Source: Candidatus Hodarchaeota archaeon (GTDB taxonomy: Archaea; Asgardarchaeota; Heimdallarchaeia; Hodarchaeales; YT1-039). Taken from it: DNA of 13,528 nt. Below the pieces are notes generated by a model. It was not told the origin of the DNA and did not search any database. It saw nothing but the letters and a program-made list of their open reading frames with translations. Where the stretch lies: NCBI GenBank assembly GCA_016840025.1, contig JAEOTF010000022.1, positions 1 through 13,528 on the forward strand, written 5' to 3'. The position numbers were made by a program, and so were the translations under genes. Shown here piece by piece: positions 6,933-13,100 of the stretch; the first letter of the stretch is position 1, and every line of letters begins with the position of its first letter.

Positions 6933-7490
6933 TTGACAAAATTATTAGTTCTTAAAGTACTACTGTTAGGAGAAGGTGGAGTCGGTAAGACCTCCTTACG
7001 TCAGAAATACATGGGACTAGGGTTTCAACCGATCTATATGGCCACCATCGGCGCCGATTTTTCGGTTAAAACAATTAAAATCGGTATGTATGACCTTAAA
7101 TTCAATATTTGGGACTTAGCAGGTCAACCAAGGTTTCGAGAAGTGCGAGGTTTGTTTTATCGGGGGAGTTCAGCAGCGATCTACGTATTTGATTTAACTG
7201 ATTCAAATTCACTTCCTCGTCTTGTGGACTGGTCGAAGGAAGTTGAAATAAACCTACATTCTGATGTAAGGGGTTTTCCCAGTGTTGTTGTTGGTAATAA
7301 AAATGACCTAGACCGAGTCATTCCACGTGAGGATGGCCAAGCTTTCGCTGAATCAATGGATGCTCCATATGTTGAAACTAGCGCATTAACAGGTCATAAT
7401 GTTGCTCAGGTGTTTGAAAAAATAGGTGAGCTGCTCATCAAAAAGGCGGAAGCAGAAGAGACCGAAGGAGAAAAGGTTGAAGGACAATAA
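6933..7490 (+). CDS. Rab/Ras-superfamily small GTPase (first of two)
   Basis: A 185-residue GTP-switch protein with all five G motifs: P-loop GEGGVGKTS (13-21), switch I threonine in YMATIGADF (Thr38), G3 WDLAGQ (60-65), NKND (122-125) and ETSALTG (148-154). The catalytic Gln65 is present, so GTP hydrolysis is expected. The G3 box has Leu where Rab proteins have Thr (WDTAGQ), as is common in Asgard GTPases. The C-terminus is acidic (AEETEGEKVEGQ) with no cysteine, so it cannot be prenylated like Rab. The TTG start is chosen because GGTGATC (6924-6930), matching the extended archaeal Shine-Dalgarno, lies just upstream. It overlaps the next gene by 14 bases and leads an operon with a MinD-like ATPase and a second GTPase. 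Its partner and pathway are unknown. Confidence 0.93.
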   Translation: MTKLLVLKVLLLGEGGVGKTSLRQKYMGLGFQPIYMATIGADFSVKTIKIGMYDLKFNIWDLAGQPRFREVRGLFYRGSSAAIYVFDLTDSNSLPRLVDWSKEVEINLHSDVRGFPSVVVGNKNDLDRVIPREDGQAFAESMDAPYVETSALTGHNVAQVFEKIGELLIKKAEAEETEGEKVEGQ

Positions 7491-8166
7491 TCACAATCCT
7501 GTTATAGGGTTTGCAGTCACCGTCTGGGATCAAATTGGTCCAAACACTCTTTTTTATTCAGGCATATCTGAAGTTACTCTGATTTCTGCACCAGCTCGTT
7601 TGTACACTATGATAGGCGAAAAAGGATTTCGAGATGCTCAGGAATTAAGGGTTTATGGTCCTATTCCCACTGATGATGGCATAGTTTTAATGTTAGGGCG
7701 GATGCTCGCTGATAAGTCCTCTAATGATACACGAATCGTTCTTTATGGGAATCCAATAATGATTCTCCTCTTTTTTCAATCTAAGATGGAAAAAAATGTT
7801 AGAAAAAGTGTACCCGAAATTCAAGCGGAAATTCGTGAAATATTTAGCTCTGTTTCCACAATTGAAGACTTACAAAATGATCAGGAACAGATTGCGAACG
7901 CTATCTCAACTTTCTGTGATTCTTTAAATGAAAAACTTGCTCAACTTGCCCCTATCTCATCTGCGGCACTAGTAAATATGCCTAAAAACTCCGCTCGTGC
8001 AGCAAGGCTTCTCGTAGAACACTTAGAAATTACTGTTGCAGATGTTACAAATCATTTTTCTATGACAGCTGTGGAAGCTAAATCCGCACTTGAGTGGTTG
8101 ATTAAACATAACTATGTAAAATATGATACACAAAAGGACAAATATTTTATCTTACCATCAAAATAA
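7477..8166 (+). CDS. Winged-helix protein with possible longin/roadblock-like N-domain
   Basis: 229 residues from TTG 7477. I prefer that start because AAGGAG (7465-7470) sits 6 bases upstream. The frame opens earlier, at 7426, but those codons only read through the low-complexity end of the GTPase gene. Residues about 9-125 show alternating strands and helices (VIGFAVTVWDQIGPNTLFYSG; GIVLMLGRML; TRIVLYGNPIMILLFF) and then an amphipathic helix (EIQAEIREIFSSV). The 'DxIGP' turn after the first strand resembles longin or roadblock folds that bind small GTPases, but I cannot confirm that. Residues about 160-229 look like a winged helix (LLVEHLEITVADVTNHFSMT, EAKSALEWLIKHNYV, KDKYFILP). It overlaps the upstream GTPase gene by 14 bases. 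A GTPase effector or regulator is a reasonable inference. Confidence 0.8.
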   Translation: MKDNNHNPVIGFAVTVWDQIGPNTLFYSGISEVTLISAPARLYTMIGEKGFRDAQELRVYGPIPTDDGIVLMLGRMLADKSSNDTRIVLYGNPIMILLFFQSKMEKNVRKSVPEIQAEIREIFSSVSTIEDLQNDQEQIANAISTFCDSLNEKLAQLAPISSAALVNMPKNSARAARLLVEHLEITVADVTNHFSMTAVEAKSALEWLIKHNYVKYDTQKDKYFILPSK

Positions 8167-8186
8167 CGTCAGCGTAAGATGTTTTC

Positions 8187-8196
8187 TTTATAAAAA
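8187..8196 (+). promoter_or_regulatory. Possible internal TATA box before the ATPase-GTPase pair
   Basis: TTTATAAAAA lies in the 97-bp gap between the winged-helix gene and the second ATPase gene. Transcription would start near 8215 and allow separate expression of the last two genes. The same bases lie within a small inverted repeat (ATGTTTT 8179-8185, AAAACAT 8193-8199), which could instead be an RNA hairpin or an operator. Confidence 0.3.
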
Positions 8197-8217
8197 CATA
8201 GAATAAGAATAACTAAA

Positions 8218-8237
8218 AGCCCCAGTTGATGTGGGCT
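8218..8237 (+). other. GC-rich hairpin in the leader of the second ATPase gene
   Basis: AGCCCCA (8218-8224) can pair with TG-GGGCT (8230-8237, one bulged T), leaving a five-base loop. It lies 26 bases upstream of the TTG start, in otherwise AT-rich DNA. No T-run follows, so it is not a classical terminator. A leader structure that modulates translation is possible. Confidence 0.3.
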
Positions 8238-8263
8238 CTATTACGTTGCAGTGATGATGTCGA

Positions 8264-9046
8264 TTGACTACAACACTTACATTCCACTCGTACAAAGGTG
8301 GAACTGGAAAGACGCATCTTAGCGCCAATTTGGGCGTTATTCTTGCCAAACGCTTCAATAAACGCGTGACCATTTTCGATTGTGATTTTCGAGCTCCATC
8401 TCTGCACTTAATGTTTAGGTTGAAGTTCAATGGTGGAAAGAACTGGTTTGTGAATGATTATCTCAATGGAGATTGCGAATTACGATCGGCTATGCAAGAT
8501 GTTTCAAAAAACTTTGATTTAAAGACAGGCTCTTTATTTGTTGTTCCAGCCAGCTTCAGCGGAGAGGAAATTAATCGCGAAATTAAACGTGAGTTGGATG
8601 AAGGGTATCAGATGACAGCTCTTCAAAATATGTTGGCTGCTCGTGATATTTTGGCAGACGAATTAGCTATAGATCTTCTCCTTATTGACACAGGTCCTGG
8701 TTTTATTTTATCATCCATCAACGCTATCATTGCTAGTGATACGACTTTCCTTGTTACTAAAGTTGATGAATTTGACATAAAAGGGACAAGAGAATTAATA
8801 AATGCGGTTTATGACCGATTTTCGGTTGAAAAAACTAAAATCATAGTAAATAAAGTAAACTTTGATTCTGATGAACAAGAAATGATGGATTGGATCGAAA
8901 AAGAATTAGATATGCCTGTTCTACAGCTAATTCCATGTTTTTGTGAAGTTGCACGAGAAATGTCACGAAGTATCTTCGTTCATCGCTATCCTAAACATGA
9001 GTTCTCACTTATCTTAAAAGAATTAGCTAATCATCTACTAGAATAA
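8264..9046 (+). CDS. MinD/ParA-family (deviant Walker A) P-loop ATPase, second copy
   Basis: A 260-residue paralogue of the ATPase at 905-1690. It has deviant Walker A SYKGGTGKTH (Lys11, Lys16), A' aspartate in VTIFDCDFRAPS (Asp39), and Walker B/switch II LLLIDTGPG (Asp142-Gly146). The C-terminus carries IPCFCEVA (Cys225, Cys227), then YPKHEFSLILKELA. The TTG is the only suitable start: the nearby ATGs at 8254 and 8257 are out of frame. GTGAT (8251-8255), part of the archaeal Shine-Dalgarno complement, precedes it. A His follows the P-loop Lys-Thr where the first copy has a second Thr. It sits between a winged-helix protein and a small GTPase, so spatial positioning or membrane recruitment of that GTPase system is the obvious hypothesis. 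It lacks a MinD-type terminal amphipathic helix. Confidence 0.9.
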   Translation: MTTTLTFHSYKGGTGKTHLSANLGVILAKRFNKRVTIFDCDFRAPSLHLMFRLKFNGGKNWFVNDYLNGDCELRSAMQDVSKNFDLKTGSLFVVPASFSGEEINREIKRELDEGYQMTALQNMLAARDILADELAIDLLLIDTGPGFILSSINAIIASDTTFLVTKVDEFDIKGTRELINAVYDRFSVEKTKIIVNKVNFDSDEQEMMDWIEKELDMPVLQLIPCFCEVAREMSRSIFVHRYPKHEFSLILKELANHLLE

Positions 9047-9061
9047 GTTGTGTGGCTCTTT

Positions 9062-9709
9062 ATGGGTTCCAATGATATCGACTCAGTAGCAGACGATCAA
9101 CTCGCTATAAAAATTGTACTATTGGGTGACGGCGCAGTAGGAAAGACAAGTTTACGCAGGCGATATATGGGAGATACTTTTGAGACTGATTACTTAATTA
9201 CTCTAGGAGCTGACTTTGCTCTAGCAACAGTAGAAATAAATAATCAGCCTATGACGTTTCAAATATGGGACCTATCAGGTCAACAACGCTTTGAGTTTAT
9301 CCGGGGGCTTTATTATAAGCATACCCAAGGAGCTCTCATTGTTTTCGATGTTACTCGACCTCAGTCATTTTTAAACTGTCAAACTTGGATTTCTGAGTTG
9401 ATTAAAAATAATGATGAACAAATATGCCCGATAATCGTGATAGGGAACAAGACTGATTTGACTGAAAGTCGTAAGATCACACATCAAAAAGGAAAAGAAT
9501 TTGCCGCTCATATTACGCATACCATTCAAAAAGGGTTGGGTTTTGATGTGCCTTACGTAGAAACATCCGCTTTAACAGGAGAAAATGTGGATAATGCCTT
9601 CCAAGAATTAGGCACTCGTGTTCTTGCTTATGTTCAACAACAGGAGGAACGTAGATTGAAAGCTGAAGAAACCACGAAAAAAGAGTCGTCGGAAGATAAT
9701 TCTTTTTGA
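9062..9709 (+). CDS. Rab/Ras-superfamily small GTPase (second of two)
   Basis: 215 residues from ATG 9062; GTG 9050, three bases after the ATPase stop, would add four residues. Neither start has a strong ribosome-binding motif, so translation is probably coupled to the ATPase gene. G motifs, numbered from the ATG: GDGAVGKTS (22-30), switch I YLITLGADF (Thr47), WDLSGQ (69-74, Gln74), NKTD (129-132) and ETSALTG (167-173). Ser replaces the usual Ala in WDxAGQ. The segment between NKTD and SAL is longer than in the first GTPase (EFAAHITHTIQKGLGFDVPY). The C-terminus is a charged helix (QQQEERRLKAEETTKKESSE) without cysteine, so lipidation is not expected. It closes the operon and is paralogous to the GTPase at 6933, with the same catalytic set. 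Confidence 0.92.
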   Translation: MGSNDIDSVADDQLAIKIVLLGDGAVGKTSLRRRYMGDTFETDYLITLGADFALATVEINNQPMTFQIWDLSGQQRFEFIRGLYYKHTQGALIVFDVTRPQSFLNCQTWISELIKNNDEQICPIIVIGNKTDLTESRKITHQKGKEFAAHITHTIQKGLGFDVPYVETSALTGENVDNAFQELGTRVLAYVQQQEERRLKAEETTKKESSEDNSF

Positions 9710-9792
9710 GAGGTTAACCGACACAGAGAGGATTTTTCACCCTTTGGCGGCCTTAAATTATGGGAATCCCCCAAAAAAATGGAAATAATTGC

Positions 9793-9799
9793 TTTTTTT
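9793..9799 (+). terminator. Possible T-run terminator of the GTPase operon
   Basis: Seven consecutive T residues lie about 85 bases after the GTPase stop, following GGGAATCCC and an A-run. Archaeal termination is often at T-rich stretches without a strong hairpin. A six-T run at 9882-9887 is an alternative site. Confidence 0.25.
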
Positions 9800-9854
9800 G
9801 ATAGATTGGGGATTAATTGCTGTAATAATCAATTACTCAAAGCCTTGTAAATCC

Positions 9855-9896
9855 AAACACTGTGTTTACAGATAACTTTCCTTTTTTCATCTGTAA
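9855..9896. repeat. Overlapping palindrome and inverted repeat upstream of the CD36-like gene
   Basis: The palindrome AAACACTGTGTTT (9855-9867) abuts TTACAGAT...ATCTGTAA (9866-9873 and 9889-9896, 15-base loop). The first is operator-like. The second can form an 8-bp RNA stem whose loop holds a T/C run, so it might also take part in termination. The elements lie about 250 bases upstream of the ATG at 10146. Confidence 0.35.
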
Positions 9897-10128
9897 TTAA
9901 AAAGAATCTTAATGATTAAGTTCTCTCTGAACTCTTGTTTCCTTTTTCTATGGGTATTTTAACAATGTTTCATTTTGAAGTCCCTCGTCCTTCAAAACTC
10001 TTTTTTTCAAGAAAATAGAGAATATTACCTCTTACATCTTAAATTGAGAGAATCATTTTTTGAGCATATCTGTTAAATAATATCACAGGGAGAGTCCTGT
10101 CTTAGTCAATAGAACTAGTTTTCTAATT

Positions 10129-10137
10129 GGAGTTGAT
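10129..10137 (+). promoter_or_regulatory. Ribosome-binding site fixing the start of the CD36-like gene
   Basis: GGAGTTGAT differs by one base from GGAGGTGAT, the complement of the archaeal 16S 3' end, and ends 8 bases before the ATG at 10146. It is the strongest ribosome-binding motif in the window. Confidence 0.55.
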
Positions 10138-10145
10138 AATAAAAT

Positions 10146-13100
10146 ATGCCAAACACACCACAAATTGCTATAGTGTCTATATTAGCCATTCTCGGAGTTG
10201 GGGCTATTGTAGGCGGACTCTATGGCAATTATTACATTGCGGATCAATTAGATCAAGGTATTAAGGATACCTTGATAGTAGATCCCGATGATACAGAAGA
10301 TTTTGATGATTGGAAAACAAATACCGATGAGGATGATGTTCCGAAATATAAGAAATATTATTTCTGGAATTTAACAAATCCAACGGAATATCAGGCAGGA
10401 ACGGCGCCTGACCTGGAAGAGATCGGCCCTTATGTCTTTCGTCAATTTGATATAAAATTTAATGTAGTCTTCAATGATGACGAGACAGAAGTAACTTTCA
10501 AGGAGTATACTTACTATATATTCGATGCAACGAAATCCGCGGAAGAATCTGGAAAGACTTTAAGCGTTGACGATAAAATAATCAATGTAAATCCTGCATA
10601 CCTAGGGGTACTCGCTGGTGCTGGCGGTGAAAACAACTTACGCGTTAGCTTCGGTGCTCAAACAGTAGCGACTATATTAGCAGGACTTCAAGGTGATTTC
10701 ACAGACAGTGTCTTGGCTCAAGGGGCAGGTACTGCGATGGAAACCATTATGGGTGGATTGACCACAGATTTCATTGATAATGTCATGGTCCAAGGGTCGG
10801 GTACTGCGATGGAAACCATTATGGGTGGATTGACCACAGATTTCGTTAATAATGTCCTAGCCCAAGGGTCGGGTACTGCAATGGAATTCATTATGGATGG
10901 ACTGACCACAGATTTCGTTGATAGTGTCCTAGTACAGGGTACAGGGACTGCTTTGAATACATCACTTCAAGGGTTACTTAATGATTTCTTACCTCAAGTT
11001 CAAGCAGGAGCTGTACCACAAGTATTAGAACAGATTCAAGCTGTAGCGACCGATACACTTTACCTTGCTGTCAATGCAACCACAGCAGCAACAGTATTGA
11101 AAAACACCATGGATGCCATTGGAGATAATGCAACTTCTTGGGCAAGTTACTTTAACAATACCCCTGCATTCAATGATACTTTAGGAGCTCCTGTAGAGGG
11201 CATAGGGGAGAGTTATGGTGTTTCTTTAGATATTTCACCAACTACTGCAGAACTGATTCTATATAATGGCAGTGCAGCATTCGGCATCCCCGGGTGGTTT
11301 GCAGATCTGCAAACCGGTACAGGTGTACTTGGATTTTTAGAAGGCTATGGAGAAGCAGCAGCAAATGCTTCAATAATGGCTGCTTTAACAGCGTCTTATG
11401 CTGCGAATGAGACCCAGCTTGCTATGATTGCAGGTTACTTAACGAACTATCTTCTTTTAGATGACTATCTAAACACCGCATTTCTAAGTCAGTACTTTAT
11501 ACCTTCGTCTGTCGGTGCAGAGCTCAATTTCTATGCACAATGGGCGAATGCAAGCGTATTACCCGGCGGTTTTGATATAAATGAAGATGGTCAAGCACCA
11601 GATGGATTTGAGGCAGCAATCGACATTCTCAAAGGCGGTATTGTAAATGCAACTGATCTGAGTACCGCAGCAGTCCAAGCAATGTTTAATTCCTCGTATG
11701 AATTCGCTTTAACCAATGACACAGGCATTATGTATTGGTATAATGCAGCCTTAGGAGACATGGACAACGTTACAGCGCTTATGACCGCCTATGCTCCAGA
11801 TCTTAACCAAACTCAGCTTACGATGGTTTTATATTGGCTGGGTAATTTCAAGGATTTCGTAGTTCCTGGTGCATTGGTAACTCAATTTGCTCCTCTCGGA
11901 GTAACTGAATTTAACGACATTGCATTTCTACAATGGGGTACCATGGGTGTAAAAGATGGATATAGCATTTATGAGATAAATCCAGCTTTAGTACCTAACT
12001 ACCCGGAATTTTGGGCATGGTCCAGTAAGATCAATAGCACAGCATATTCATTTAGCGTCGCAGCCAGTAAAACAATTCTGAATGGTACTTATGGATTCAT
12101 TGACGGTAATAATGCATTAGCATTCATGACTCTTCTTCAAGATGCACAGCCAGATAATTTCACTACAATCAATGCAATGTGGGGCTTTAACACCACTGAA
12201 GCAATATACTTTGGGGCGTACCTTCAATATCTCATTGCAGACTTTGTTATACCCGAGCTGCTTACGCTATTTGGCCCATTAGGAGTAGTTTCATTATCTG
12301 ATCTTGGATATCTACAATGGGTCAGTTCGGTAATAACAGAAGGACTCTCTCTATATGATCTTGATCCCACTGCTGCCCCGAACTACCCCGAGTACTGGGC
12401 ATGGGCAGAAAACATACCGGCCTCTGGGGATTTGGGTATCACCTTTACTGTCGTAGAAGCCAAAGATCTGCTTAATGGCACTTATGGACTCTTCAACACA
12501 ACTTACGCTGGACTTTTCATGAGCCTTATAAGCGGTGGCACTGCTGAGAACTTTACAACAATTAATGCAATGTGGGGCTTAAATCAAACCGAAGCTGCTG
12601 CCTTAGCAGGGTATATACAATACCTTATGGCGGTTTTTGTCCCTGATGCAGCAATCGCACAATTCAGTGCTCTAGGAGTCGCTTCCTTAACCGATCTGGG
12701 TTACGTACAGTGGACCAGTTCGATAATCACCAGCGGTTTAAGTATTTATGATATAGATCCAAGCCTTGCCCCGAATTACCCCGAGTTCTGGGCATGGGCG
12801 GAAAACATACCAGCCTCTGGAGATTTGGGTATCACCTTCAACTTCACAGAAGCCAAAGATCTGCTTAATGGCACTTATGGACTCTTTGATCCTACATATG
12901 CCGGCTTATTCTTAAGTCTCGTAAGCGGCGGTACTGCTGAGAACTTTACCACAATTGCTACTATGTGGGGCTTAAATGCGACTGAAGCAGCAGCTGTAGC
13001 GGGTTATATGCAATACCTTATAGCAGAATTTGTCCCCGATGGATTAATAGATCAATTTGGTCCTCTAGGTGTCTCTACGCTAACCGATCTAGGTTACTTA

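Larger units (their letters stand above)
9710..10145. other. Intergenic region between the GTPase operon and the CD36-like gene
   Basis: 436 AT-rich bases with no ORF or RNA gene that I can support. A seven-T run at 9793-9799 could end the GTPase operon. There is an exact 13-base palindrome centred on T9861 (AAACAC-T-GTGTTT, 9855-9867). Next to it is an 8-bp inverted repeat (TTACAGAT 9866-9873, ATCTGTAA 9889-9896) around a pyrimidine-rich loop. ACAGG/CCTGT at 10085-10100 is a smaller hairpin. TTAAATAATAT near 10073-10083 is the best TATA candidate for the downstream gene. Confidence 0.5.

Noticed and set aside
7426..7476. A 17-codon N-terminal extension of the winged-helix protein
   Set aside because: These codons (Lys/Arg-rich) read out of frame through the Glu/Lys-rich end of the GTPase gene. 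The TTG at 7477 has an AAGGAG motif at the right distance.
8188..8430. Two overlapping - strand frames opposite the start of the second ATPase gene
   Set aside because: They are antisense to the P-loop coding region, whose SYKGGTGKT motif is unambiguous.
9855..9896. tRNA or structured ncRNA in the 9710-10145 gap
   Set aside because: Only short stems of 6-8 bp are present; no cloverleaf, T-loop sequence or CCA-type end could be found.
10718..10909. A 63-codon - strand frame with internal repeats (MVSPSIMNSIAVPDPW...)
   Set aside because: It is the antisense shadow of the 72-bp tandem repeats; its own repeats come directly from the coding-strand repeats.
10662..10970. CRISPR-like array
   Set aside because: The regular 72-base copies are contiguous, in frame and coding, without unique spacers.
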